Made by a program: the position numbers and the translations under genes. From contig JABFWL010000268.1 in assembly GCA_013362315.1 (NCBI GenBank), forward strand, positions 1 through 32,293: a DNA stretch of 32,293 nt, in the 5' to 3' direction. Origin of the DNA: Catenulispora sp. (GTDB taxonomy: Bacteria; Actinomycetota; Actinomycetes; Streptomycetales; Catenulisporaceae). The stretch's first letter is position 1. Every line of letters begins with the position of its first letter. This document shows positions 22,095-29,868 of the stretch, in pieces. A model generated the notes under the pieces. That model had not been told where the DNA came from and did not search any database. It worked only from the letters and a program-made list of their open reading frames with translations.

Positions 22095-23660
22095 ATGAGT
22101 CGTCTCGTGATCGGCAACCGGCTGCCCGGGCCGCTGGCACACCGTCTGGTGTGGCTGGCCCGGGCGGGTGATGTGGTGGTGTTGCCGTCGCACCCGAGGG
22201 GGGAGTTCCTGGAACGCCTCCGCCGGTTCGCCGCCCTGCCGGCCGGCGAACCGGCGATCGCGGTCCCCCCAGCGGGACGGGCGGGTGCCGGGCGGCTCGA
22301 TGACGACCGGCTCGCCGTCCCGGGCTTCGTGGGGGAGCTCCGAGCTCTGGCGGGTGCCCGCGGCGTGGATCGGATTCTGCCGGTCCGGTCCGACGCGGCG
22401 ATCCGGCGCCTGGCCTGTGCGGCGGGCCTGGACCGATCGCGCGCGGCCGCGGACCCCGCCGGGCGTGACGGCGGGCTGGTCGACACTCTGCTAGCTGATA
22501 CTCCGCTGGTCGACAGTCTGCGGGTGGACACGCTGGCGCGGTTCCGGGCGGTCGCGGCCGGGAACCGCGTCCCGATCCCCGAGGGCCGGGTCTGCACCAG
22601 CCCGCGGGAGGCCGAGGAGTTCGTGTGGCGGCTGCTGTGCGGCGGCCGTTCGGCTCTCGTGCGGCCGGAGCCCGATCCCGACAGCGGCGGCAGCGGGGGC
22701 AAGAGTGGCAGCGCCGGCATCCGAGGCGGCATCGGTGGCGGCGGCGAGCTCAACGAACTGATCGTCCCGGTCGGCGGCCGCCCCGGCGCCGACGCCGAGA
22801 CCACGGTCGCCGTCGGCGACCGCGAGACGCTCGGCGAGTACCTGGCCAAGAACTGGCGCCGCTACTCCGGCGGCACCGGGCGGCCGGTGGTCGTCGAGCA
22901 CTACATCCACGACTGCGGTCGACTGCGTTTGGAGTACCAGGTGAGCGACGACGAGGCGAAGCTGCTCTTCCACGGCTACGCGCGCACCGCGTCGGCGGAC
23001 GCCGCCCTGGTGCTGCCCACGCCGGCCGAGCGGGTCCCGGACGTGGCCGGGCTGCTGGCCGAGGCCGCGCAGGTGATGGAGGCCGTGCGCGGCCTCGGGC
23101 ACCGCGGCCACGCCGCCCTGGACGCGGTCGTCACGCCGTCCGGGCGGGTGTTGTTCACCGGGCTGCGCGAGGGCCTGTCCGCGGCGACGCATCTGGACGC
23201 GGCGGCCCGGCTGGCTGTCGGCGACGGCTACCTGTGCACCAGGGTGCTGATCGCGCGGGACCGGATCGCATGGTCCTCCTATACCGCCGCCGAGGCGCTG
23301 CTGGAGCGGCGCGGCCTGGCCTTCGACCCGGGGACCCGGACCGGGGTGCTGCTGACCGGGGACGACTTCAGCGGCGACGACTTCAGCGGCGACGCGTTCG
23401 GCGGCGCCGACGGTGACGGTCGCGGCGGCGCCTACAGTGCTGACGGCACCGAAAGCACCGCCACTGCCAGTCGCGCCGGCGCCGGCGTGGAGTCCGCCTC
23501 CGCGGGCGTCCCGACCGGACAGTTCCTCGCGATCGGACGGGACCAGGCGCACGCCGCCGAGCTCGAAGCCGCGGCCCTCGCGGCGTTCGAGGCGGCCCTC
23601 GCGTGGGACCTCGAACCGGACGACAGCCCGGCCGCAAGCGTGACGTCCCGCTCCGGCTGA
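22095..23660 (+). CDS. PGM1-like peptide ligase-related ATP-grasp protein with degenerate signature (B)
   Basis: A 521-residue protein. The start MSRLVIGNRLPGPLAHRLVWLARAGDVVVLPSHP (1-34) is the pre-ATP-grasp module seen in proteins related to PGM1, the peptide-peptide ligase of pheganomycin biosynthesis. The ATP-grasp part runs about 150-375: SALVRPEPD, VVVEHYIHDCGRLRLEY, GHAALDAVVTPSG, RVLFTGLREGLSAATHL. In active relatives the last block reads like FTE-x-N-x-R-x-x-x-STHL; here Glu, Asn and Arg are Gly356, Arg358 and Gly360 or neighbours, and the expected Lys is Arg190. Pentad repeats occur at 129-148 and 423-437, and a Gly/Ser insert at 198-217. It is divergent from gene A and ends at a strong terminator. 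Confidence 0.75.
   Translation: MSRLVIGNRLPGPLAHRLVWLARAGDVVVLPSHPRGEFLERLRRFAALPAGEPAIAVPPAGRAGAGRLDDDRLAVPGFVGELRALAGARGVDRILPVRSDAAIRRLACAAGLDRSRAAADPAGRDGGLVDTLLADTPLVDSLRVDTLARFRAVAAGNRVPIPEGRVCTSPREAEEFVWRLLCGGRSALVRPEPDPDSGGSGGKSGSAGIRGGIGGGGELNELIVPVGGRPGADAETTVAVGDRETLGEYLAKNWRRYSGGTGRPVVVEHYIHDCGRLRLEYQVSDDEAKLLFHGYARTASADAALVLPTPAERVPDVAGLLAEAAQVMEAVRGLGHRGHAALDAVVTPSGRVLFTGLREGLSAATHLDAAARLAVGDGYLCTRVLIARDRIAWSSYTAAEALLERRGLAFDPGTRTGVLLTGDDFSGDDFSGDAFGGADGDGRGGAYSADGTESTATASRAGAGVESASAGVPTGQFLAIGRDQAHAAELEAAALAAFEAALAWDLEPDDSPAASVTSRSG
22479..22538. repeat. 15-bp repeat, four units, coding [VA]D[TS] pentads
   Basis: Units encode VDTLL, ADTPL, VDSLR and VDTLA (residues 129-148 of ATP-grasp B). 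Codons vary between units. Confidence 0.75.
23361..23405. repeat. 15-bp repeat, three units, coding DDFSG pentads
   Basis: Two exact GACGACTTCAGCGGC units are followed by GACGCGTTCGGCGGC, encoding DDFSG, DDFSG and DAFGG at residues 423-437 of ATP-grasp B. Confidence 0.85.
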
Positions 23661-23706
23661 CAAGGCGGCCGCCGTGGCAGGTGGCGGGTCGCATGATGGC
23701 GGCCGA

Positions 23707-23746
23707 GCTCGGGCGCCGGTTGGTGGGACCGGCGCCCGAGCATTTT
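23707..23746. terminator. Strong terminator between ATP-grasp B and the LuxR-type regulator
   Basis: A perfect 14-bp stem (23707-23720 with 23728-23741) and a 7-base loop, followed by ATTTT. It lies between two convergent genes. Confidence 0.85.
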
Positions 23747-23831
23747 CGTCGTGCCGGTCAGCAGCTGCCGCGCCGCGCAGTGGCCATCGGCTCCGGGTCC
23801 GTCAGGTCGGGGTCATCAGCCCACCGGGCCG

Positions 23832-25931
23832 TCACGTCGGGCCGCCGGGCACGAGGACGAACCGGGCGATCTCCACCCGCGACCCGATCCCCAGCTTGCG
23901 GAAGATGTTGCGCAGGTGGAACTTCACCGTCTCCGGCGAGCAGCGGATCCGCTTCGCGATCTGCTGGTTGGTCAGGCCCTGGACCACCAGCCGCGCCACC
24001 GCCTGCTCCCGGCGGCTCAGGCTCGACCAGTCCGCGTGCGCGCCCGACGCCTCGACCGCATCGCCGCCGGCGACCGCGTCGACCGCATCCTCCGTAGCGT
24101 CTTCGGCATCTTCGTCAGCCTCGCCGCCTTCATCGACGGCGCACGCCGCCGCGGCGGCCTCGATCGCCCCGGCGCGCAACGTGTCCACGCCACACGCGGC
24201 GCTCATCGTGCGTTTGCCGGGATTCTTCAACGAGTCCTGCAGGCCCAACGCCTCCGTCAGGTCGGCCCACAGCGACATGTACTTCTCCGAGGCCGAGCAG
24301 TCGCCGTGCAGCAGCGCCACCCCGGCCAGGTTCCGGTAGGCGGCGGCCTCGCCTTCGCGCCAGCCCGAGCCCAGGCCCAGCTCCACGGTGCGGTGATAGT
24401 GCTCCCCGGCCGCGTCGAGGCGGCCGCCGGCGTATTCGGCCATGCCCAGGCCCAGGTGCATGGCGGCCTGCGCGCGCAGATCCCCGGCGGCGCAGGCGGC
24501 GGCCAGGCCGATGCCCGCCATCCGGCTCCACTCGCGCAGGTGCCGCCGGGCGTGGAAGTAGCCGCGCAGCGCGTCCGGCACGATCCAGCAGACCGCCGGG
24601 GCGCCGCTGCGGCGATGGTGCCGGACCAGCGCCAGCAGGTTGTGACGCTCGGCGTCCAGCCAGGCGAGGGCGGCCTCGCGGTCGGTCAGGAAACCGGATG
24701 GTGCGTCAGCAGGCTGGTCAGAGGCCGAGTCCAGCAGTGGAACAGCGTGTTGATCGAGCTCAGTTGTCTGATGTCTGTGGTCTGCGGGATCGTCGCCGAA
24801 GCTCGTGCACACCTGCCTGGGCAACCGCACCAGGCAGGGATTCACCAGGTCCGCGGCATCGTGCAGCCGGGCCAGCATCCAGTCCAGGTGCCGTGCCTCG
24901 GCGGCGCGCACCGCGTCCGGTTCCTCGTCGGCGGACAGCCGGTCGGTGGCGAACAGCCGGGCCAGGGAGTGCAGGCTGTAGCGGCCCGGTGGCGACTCGG
25001 CCCGCACCACGCTGCGGTCGGCCAGCCGGTCCAGCGCCTCCCGGGCCTCCTCCCGCGCCATCCCGGCGGCCAGCGCCGCGGCGTCGGCGCCGAAGTCGTA
25101 GCCGCGCAGCAGCGCCAGACGGCGGAACAGCTTCCGGTCGCCGTCCTCCAACGCCTCGTAGGAGGAGGCGAGGACGCCGTGCACGGTGGTGTCGCCGGCT
25201 GTGAGCCGGCGCAGCCGCCGGCCCTCGTCGCGCAGCTGGTCGCAGAGGTCTCCGACGCTCATCTGCGGCCGGGACAGCAGCCGGGCGGCCGCGATCCGGA
25301 TCGCCAGCGGCAGGTGCCCGCACAGCGCCAGCAGGTCCCGGGCGTCCTCCTCGCCGGTCCAGCGCGGGCCCAGCAGCCGGGCCAGCATCGCCGCCGCCTC
25401 GGCGTCCGGCATCGGCCCCAGCCGCAGCGGCACCGCCCCGGCCAGGCCGCCCAGCCAGTTCCGGCTGGTGACCACGGCCAGCGCGGCCGGCCCCGGCGGC
25501 AGCAGCGGCCGCACCTGCGCCTCGTCCGCGGCGTCGTCCAGCACCACCAGCACCCGCTGCCCGGCCAGCACGGTGCGGAACATGCCGACCAGCTCGTCCG
25601 GATCGTCCGGGAGCGGCCCGTCGGCGCCCAGCGCGCGCAGGAACCGGCGCAGCACATCGGCCACCGGCACCGGGGAGCCGGTGTAGCCGCCGAGGTCGGC
25701 GTACAGGTGGGCGTCCGGGAACGAGCCGCCGACCAGCCGGGCCGCCCGCACCGCCAGCGCGGTCTTCCCGGTGCCGCCGGCGCCGGTCACCGCGAAGAGC
25801 GCGGCGCCGTCCGGGGGGTAGGAGCCCGGGTCGGCGAGCACGGCGAGCTCGGCCGGCCGCCCGGTGAAGTCGGTGAGGTCCGGCGGTAGCAGCCGGGCCC
25901 GGGTCGGCGCCCAGCCGAGAGCTCCCCGCAT
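23832..25931 (-). CDS. AfsR-like STAND ATPase regulator with C-terminal LuxR helix-turn-helix
   Basis: A 699-residue regulator. An NB-ARC-type ATPase occupies about 20-300, with P-loop TGAGGTGKTAL (49-59), Walker B RVLVVLDDAAD, sensor VVTSRN and CGHLPLAIRIAAARL. A winged-helix and helical part follows (LARLFATDRLSADEEP), then a TPR-like region (MHLGLGMAEYAGGRLDAAGEHYHRTVELG). After an acidic Glu/Asp/Ala linker (about 595-630) comes a LuxR-type DNA-binding domain (LSRREQAVARLVVQGLTNQQIAKRIRC to the end). AfsR itself has an N-terminal SARP DNA-binding domain; here that is missing and the DNA-binding domain is at the other end. ATG 25929-25931 follows a GGGGGAG stretch and begins next to the DFTGR motif that opens the family. 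Confidence 0.9.
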   Translation of the reverse strand: MRGALGWAPTRARLLPPDLTDFTGRPAELAVLADPGSYPPDGAALFAVTGAGGTGKTALAVRAARLVGGSFPDAHLYADLGGYTGSPVPVADVLRRFLRALGADGPLPDDPDELVGMFRTVLAGQRVLVVLDDAADEAQVRPLLPPGPAALAVVTSRNWLGGLAGAVPLRLGPMPDAEAAAMLARLLGPRWTGEEDARDLLALCGHLPLAIRIAAARLLSRPQMSVGDLCDQLRDEGRRLRRLTAGDTTVHGVLASSYEALEDGDRKLFRRLALLRGYDFGADAAALAAGMAREEAREALDRLADRSVVRAESPPGRYSLHSLARLFATDRLSADEEPDAVRAAEARHLDWMLARLHDAADLVNPCLVRLPRQVCTSFGDDPADHRHQTTELDQHAVPLLDSASDQPADAPSGFLTDREAALAWLDAERHNLLALVRHHRRSGAPAVCWIVPDALRGYFHARRHLREWSRMAGIGLAAACAAGDLRAQAAMHLGLGMAEYAGGRLDAAGEHYHRTVELGLGSGWREGEAAAYRNLAGVALLHGDCSASEKYMSLWADLTEALGLQDSLKNPGKRTMSAACGVDTLRAGAIEAAAAACAVDEGGEADEDAEDATEDAVDAVAGGDAVEASGAHADWSSLSRREQAVARLVVQGLTNQQIAKRIRCSPETVKFHLRNIFRKLGIGSRVEIARFVLVPGGPT

Positions 25932-25971
25932 GCTCCCCCCTGGATCAAAGGCCTGTTTCCCGATGTGACTC

Positions 25972-26107
25972 CAGCGATTCCAGCCCAGGCCAGCGCATTC
26001 CAGCGTGGTCCGGGCAGACCGGTGTCGAGTGAACCGATGTTCAGTTCTTGTGAAGACTATCGCACGGAGGGTCACGACGGCTACACAGGATGACGCTGGA
26101 ATCGCTG
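25972..26107. promoter_or_regulatory. Three copies of a 13-bp motif upstream of the LuxR-type regulator
   Basis: CAGCGATTCCAGC at 25972-25984 has an exact inverted copy, GCTGGAATCGCTG, at 26095-26107. A near copy with one extra base, CAGCGCATTCCAGC, is at 25991-26004. They lie 41 to 176 bases upstream of the regulator's start codon, flanking its expected promoter. Candidate binding sites, possibly for autoregulation. Confidence 0.45.
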
Positions 26108-26118
26108 AGGGTGTTCAA

Positions 26119-26160
26119 TTCTCAGCCGATAGCGATCTGTTCTCAGCCGATAGCGATCTG
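26119..26160. repeat. 21-bp perfect tandem duplication spanning a stop codon
   Basis: Two exact adjacent 21-bp copies (26119-26139 and 26140-26160). The right copy contains the last five codons and the TGA of the GNAT gene (minus strand); the left copy repeats them, including a second in-frame TGA, after the stop. Confidence 0.95.
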
Positions 26161-26685
26161 TGCCGGGATCACGAGCCGGTCCTCGCCTGGTCCGGTGTTG
26201 CGGTCGACGGTCTCGGCGGGCGGCCGCGGTGCCGAGAAGCCGAACCCCAACGCCGCCAAGAACTTCCGCCCCGGCTCCCAGCCCTGCGTCACGTGCGTGT
26301 TCACTTGAGCGAAGTCGGCGTCGGCCGCCGCGGTGAACAAGGCCTCGGCGACGGCCCGGCCGATGCCGAGCCGGCGGAAGTCCGGGTGGATCAGGAACGC
26401 GCCGATCGAGACCGCCGCGATGTGCGGATAGCGGCGGACGGCGTCCACGAACCCGACGATCTCCGCCCCGGCCTCGACGACCAGGAGCACCTTGTCGTCG
26501 AAATCAGCACCCTTGGGCACGGCGTAGAACGAGCTCTGGACGTCGCCGGGCGCCGACGGCTGGCCGGTCTCGGCGACGAACCAGTCCTCGCAGGCCGCGA
26601 ACACCCCGAGGACGCCGTCCTCGTCGGCGGGCTCCAGATTCCGGACGATGACGGGATGGCCGTCGACGGTGAGCTCGATGCGCAT
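26143..26685 (-). CDS. GNAT-family N-acetyltransferase
   Basis: A 180-residue acetyltransferase. MRIELTVDGHPVIVRNLEPADEDGVLGVF opens the fold, VLLVVEAGAEIVGFVDAVR is the central strand pair, and IGAFLIHPDFRRLGIGRAVAEALFTAA (about 113-139) holds the acetyl-CoA pyrophosphate loop (R-x-x-G-I-G). A C-terminal strand (NTHVTQGWEPGRKFLAALGFGFSAPR) is typical. The acceptor is unknown. ATG 26683-26685 fits the domain start; the longer open frame to 26919 is low-complexity. No clear ribosome-binding site. Between this gene and the leader ORF at 26881 (195 bases) I see only a direct repeat GCGATTC. Confidence 0.85.
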   Translation of the reverse strand: MRIELTVDGHPVIVRNLEPADEDGVLGVFAACEDWFVAETGQPSAPGDVQSSFYAVPKGADFDDKVLLVVEAGAEIVGFVDAVRRYPHIAAVSIGAFLIHPDFRRLGIGRAVAEALFTAAADADFAQVNTHVTQGWEPGRKFLAALGFGFSAPRPPAETVDRNTGPGEDRLVIPAQIAIG

Positions 26686-26880
26686 GGCGCCAGTGAACCA
26701 TCCGCGACCCCCGTCGGCACACCGGACTCTGGTGACGGGTCGGGTTGGCCGGCACGAGCGGGGAAACCAGTACCGCCGGCCGGCGCCGTCCGCTACTGTC
26801 GCTGCGAACGCGCAGCCTGGCGATTCACTAGCGATTCGCCATAGCGCTGCAAGAACACGCCTCAAGGACGGGGAGGGATC

Positions 26881-26979
26881 ATGACACGCGGCGGCTCCGC
26901 CATCGTCGCCTCCCGGCACCCCTTCGAGGTGATCCTCGTGTCCTCGCCGGCTCGGCGCCGGCTGCGCGGCCTGCGCTGA
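26881..26979 (+). CDS. 32-residue leader ORF of the EF-G paralogue
   Basis: A short ORF missed by size cut-offs: ATG with GGGAGGG ending three bases upstream, 32 codons, TGA. The peptide starts [16 protein letters not shown] and ends [10 protein letters not shown]. An Arg-rich end with an R-L-R element is a known kind of ribosome stalling context for macrolides (the +x+ motif). The ORF stops eight bases before nested hairpins and 139 bases before the EF-G-like gene. This is the layout of a translation-controlled attenuator; the control signal is not known. Confidence 0.65.
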   Translation: MTRGGSAIVASRHPFEVILVSSPARRRLRGLR

Positions 26980-26987
26980 GACCCTTT

Positions 26988-27044
26988 CCCGGAGTCTTCG
27001 GCCCCTGACTGACAGGGGCCTGATCTGCTGTTTCCCACTCCGGG
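26988..27044 (+). promoter_or_regulatory. Nested hairpin, possible attenuator terminator
   Basis: An outer stem CCCGGAGT (26988-26995) with ACTCCGGG (27037-27044) encloses an inner perfect stem GGCCCCTG (27000-27007) with CAGGGGCC (27013-27020), loop ACTGA. The inner hairpin is followed by TGATCTGCTGTTT. A ribosome held at the end of the leader ORF would cover the left outer arm. Confidence 0.6.
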
Positions 27045-27064
27045 CATCGCGCTGTCCTGATCCA

Positions 27065-27084
27065 CCGCGAGGCCCGCCTCGCGG
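27065..27084 (+). promoter_or_regulatory. Second leader hairpin upstream of the EF-G paralogue
   Basis: CCGCGAGG with CCTCGCGG, an 8-bp stem around a 4-base loop, 19 bases before the AAGGA ribosome-binding site of the EF-G-like gene (27104-27108). Confidence 0.5.
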
Positions 27085-27118
27085 ATCTCACAGCGAGTTC
27101 TCGAAGGACCGATCCATC

Positions 27119-29209
27119 ATGCGTTCCTCTGCTACGCGCAAATCCCTGTCCCTCGTCCGCAACCTGGGCATCCTGGCCCACGTCGACGCCGGCAAGACCA
27201 CCGTCACCGAACGCGTGCTGTTCCTGACCGGCGCCGTCCACAAACGCGGCGAGGTGCACGACGGCACCACCGTCACCGACTACGACCCGCAGGAGCGGGC
27301 GCGCGGCATCACCATCTTCGCCGCCGCCGTCAGCTGCGCGTGGGACGGGCACCGGCTGAACCTCATCGACACTCCCGGACACGTCGACTTCTCCGCCGAG
27401 GTGGAGCGCTCGCTGCGGGTCCTCGACGGCGCCGTCGCGGTCTTCGACGCGGTGGCCGGCGTGGAGCCGCAGAGCGAGTCGGTGTGGCGGCTGGCCGACC
27501 GGTACGGCGTGCCGCGCCTCGCGTTCGTCAACAAGATGGACCGGCCCGGCGCCGACCTGGACGCCGCCGTCGACTCCATCCGCGACCGGCTGCACCCGCA
27601 CCCCGCCGCCGTGCAACTGCCGATCGGCAGCGAAGCCGGCTTCACCGGCGTCGTGGACCTGGTCGCTATGCGGGCCCTGACGTGGACCGACGACACCGGC
27701 GCGATGACGGTGTCCGAGATCCCCGCCGAGCTACAAGCGGAGGCCGCACGGCGACGCCGTGCGCTGGAGGAAACGGTGGCCGAGCGGCACGCCACGGCAC
27801 TGGAGGAGTTCGTCGACCAGTCACAGCTCTCTGCGAAGACGCTGAGCACGGCCCTGCGCGACCTGACCGCCTCCGGCGAGATCGTCGTCGTGCTCTGCGG
27901 CGCGGCCTACAAGAACCGGGGCATCGAGCCCCTGCTGGACGCGGTGGTGGCGTACCTGCCCTCGCCGGTGGACCGTCCAGCGGTGGCCGGGCTCACCGGA
28001 AGCGCTGTCGGCGGCGAGGAACAGCGGAGCGCCGACCCGGACCAGCCACTGGCGGCGCTGGCGTTCAAGGTCCAGGCCACCGCCACCGGCCGGCTCACCT
28101 ACGTGCGCCTGTACTCCGGCACCCTGCGCAAGGGCGACGCAGTGCTCGACGTCACCGCCGGCCGCACCGAGCGGGTCGGCCGCATCCTGCGCGTCCAGGC
28201 CGACCGGCACACCGAGGTCGACCAGGCACTGGCCGGCGACATCGTGGCACTGGTGGGACTCAAGGGCGCCGGCACCGGCGCGACCCTGAGCGCCCCGGAC
28301 GCCCCGATCCTGCTGGAGGCCCCGGCCTCCGCCGAACCGGTGGTATCGGTGGCGGTCGAAGCCGAGCGCAACACCGACACCGAACGCCTGGCCCAGGCCC
28401 TAGCCCGCGCCGCCGAGGAGGACCCCTCCCTGGTGGTCCGCACCGACCCAGAAACCGGCCAGACCCTCCTGTCCGGCCTCGGTGAACTGCACCTGGAGGT
28501 AGCAGTGGAGAAGATCCGCCGCGACAAGGGCGTCGCGGTGACGATGGGACGCCCCCAGGTCGCCTACCGCGAGACCGTCCTCCAGGGCGTGACCGGCTTC
28601 GTCTACCGGCACGTCAAGCAGGACGGCGGCTCCGGCCAGTTCGCCCACGTGGTCCTCGAGGTCCACCCCCTGACCGGCACCCCCGGCGACACCGGCTTCG
28701 CCTTCGAATCCAAGGTCCCCGGCGGCCACATCCCCCGCGAGTACATCCGCGCGGTCGAAGCCGGCTGCCACGACGCCCTGGCCACCGGCCCCCTCACCGG
28801 CCACCCGGTCACGGGCCTCCGCGTGGTACTCACCGACGGCGCGACCCACGTAAAGGACTCCTCAGAAATGGCCTTCCGCACCGCCGCCAAACTGGCCCTC
28901 CGCGACGCCCTCCGCGCCAGCACCATGGCACTCCTGGAACCGGTGGTGGAGCTGACCGTCACAACGCCGGACGACACCCTCGGCGCAGTCCTCGGCGACC
29001 TGGCATCCCGCCGCGGCCGCATCACCGGCAACACGGCCCGCGCCACCACGGCCGTGGTCACAGCCACGGTCCCGCTCGCCGAGGTGTTCGGGTACGCGAC
29101 CCGGCTGCGCAGCCGCACCCAGGGGCGTGGAACGTTCACGACGCGAGCGGCAGGCTACGCACTGGCGCCGAACGCGAGCTCCGGCTCGAGCTCGGTATTC
29201 GGCCGCTGA
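27119..29209 (+). CDS. Elongation factor G-like GTPase (EF-G paralogue)
   Basis: A 696-residue translational GTPase of full EF-G length. G1 is [14 protein letters not shown] (about 18-31), G2 RGITI, G3 DTPGHVDF, G4 NKMD and G5-like CGAAYKN. Domain II ([30 protein letters not shown]), domain III ([17 protein letters not shown]), domain IV ([30 protein letters not shown]) and domain V ([29 protein letters not shown]) are all present. No str-operon neighbours are present (rpsL, rpsG, tuf), so this is a second, stand-alone copy as in many actinomycetes. Such paralogues may act in ribosome rescue, recycling or drug protection. The leader ORF and hairpins suggest control by translation state. AAGGA lies ten bases before ATG. 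Confidence 0.92.
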   Translation: MRSSATRKSLSLVRNLGILAHVDAGKTTVTERVLFLTGAVHKRGEVHDGTTVTDYDPQERARGITIFAAAVSCAWDGHRLNLIDTPGHVDFSAEVERSLRVLDGAVAVFDAVAGVEPQSESVWRLADRYGVPRLAFVNKMDRPGADLDAAVDSIRDRLHPHPAAVQLPIGSEAGFTGVVDLVAMRALTWTDDTGAMTVSEIPAELQAEAARRRRALEETVAERHATALEEFVDQSQLSAKTLSTALRDLTASGEIVVVLCGAAYKNRGIEPLLDAVVAYLPSPVDRPAVAGLTGSAVGGEEQRSADPDQPLAALAFKVQATATGRLTYVRLYSGTLRKGDAVLDVTAGRTERVGRILRVQADRHTEVDQALAGDIVALVGLKGAGTGATLSAPDAPILLEAPASAEPVVSVAVEAERNTDTERLAQALARAAEEDPSLVVRTDPETGQTLLSGLGELHLEVAVEKIRRDKGVAVTMGRPQVAYRETVLQGVTGFVYRHVKQDGGSGQFAHVVLEVHPLTGTPGDTGFAFESKVPGGHIPREYIRAVEAGCHDALATGPLTGHPVTGLRVVLTDGATHVKDSSEMAFRTAAKLALRDALRASTMALLEPVVELTVTTPDDTLGAVLGDLASRRGRITGNTARATTAVVTATVPLAEVFGYATRLRSRTQGRGTFTTRAAGYALAPNASSGSSSVFGR

Positions 29210-29226
29210 CCCGCACCGATGCCACC

Positions 29227-29266
29227 GGCGTGGCCGGTCCGCCGTTCGCGACGGGCCGGCCACGCC
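29227..29266 (+). terminator. Terminator-like hairpin after the EF-G paralogue
   Basis: A perfect 11-bp stem (GGCGTGGCCGG with CCGGCCACGCC) around an 18-base loop that can itself pair (CCGT/ACGG), starting 18 bases after the stop codon. No T-run, as often in G+C-rich actinobacteria. Confidence 0.6.
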
Positions 29267-29332
29267 TTCGCGGCGTGGCTGGTGACCGCGTTCGGGCTGG
29301 TCCGGGCGTGGCAGGCCGCGGTGCGAAGCTGA

Positions 29333-29388
29333 CGTGCAACCCAAGGGTTGCGCGTGGCCACCTCGATGTGCAACTCTGGAGTTGCACA
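29333..29388 (+). promoter_or_regulatory. Two palindromic operators of the SRPBCC-ArsR operon
   Basis: Site 1 (29333-29354) has arms CGTGCAACCC and GGGTTGCGCG around AA, with one T/G mismatch. Site 2 (29367-29388) has perfect 10-bp arms TGTGCAACTC and GAGTTGCACA around TG. The shared core is TGCAAC-Y-C. Centres are 34 bp apart, about three helical turns. They lie 40-95 bases before the first gene, where an autoregulatory ArsR dimer would be expected. Confidence 0.7.
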
Positions 29389-29427
29389 AGAAAGCCCCAC
29401 GCGAATTCACGAGCAAGGAGTACAACC

Positions 29428-29868
29428 ATGAGCATCGACGTCCAGGACCGCATCGAGCGCGAGACCCTGATCGCCGCCTCCCTGGACCGGGTCTGGTCCC
29501 TGGTGACCGACACCGGCTTCTGGGTCGGCCCCACCGGCGTCCCCGCCGTCCCCGGCGAGACCACGGTCAGCCACCACGACGAGTACGGCGACTTCCCGGT
29601 CCGCGTGGAGAAGGTGGACCCCAAGAGCTACGTCTCCTACCGCTGGGCCAGCGCCTTCGCCGGCCGGGAGCTCGACGAGGGACACACGACCCTGATCGAG
29701 TTCACCCTCACGCCGGAGGCCGAGGGTGTGCGGCTCCGGGTCGTCGAGAGCGGCTTCGCAGCCCTCGACGCGCCGGAGGAGCAGCGGCGCGGGGCGCTGA
29801 AGGACAACACCGAGGGCTGGAGCCAGGTGCTGGACGCGCTGACGAAGCGCGCCGAAGAGGCGGCGTGA
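29428..29868 (+). CDS. SRPBCC / AHSA1-like domain protein
   Basis: A 146-residue single-domain START/Bet v1-like protein. The start RIERETLIAASLDRVWSLVTDTGFWVGPTG and the segments RVEKVDPKSYVSYRWA, TTLIEFTLTPEAEGVRLRVVESGF and GWSQVLDALTKRAEE are those of the AHSA1/CalC-like family, which forms a hydrophobic ligand cavity. The ligand is unknown. AAGGAG lies seven bases before the ATG. Its stop overlaps the ArsR gene start as GTGA, a frequent SRPBCC-ArsR pairing in actinobacteria. Confidence 0.9.
   Translation: MSIDVQDRIERETLIAASLDRVWSLVTDTGFWVGPTGVPAVPGETTVSHHDEYGDFPVRVEKVDPKSYVSYRWASAFAGRELDEGHTTLIEFTLTPEAEGVRLRVVESGFAALDAPEEQRRGALKDNTEGWSQVLDALTKRAEEAA

Noticed and set aside
23751-25889. 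A 712-codon plus-strand frame opposite the STAND-LuxR gene
   Set aside because: No domain pattern and biased composition; the minus strand has P-loop and helix-turn-helix motifs.
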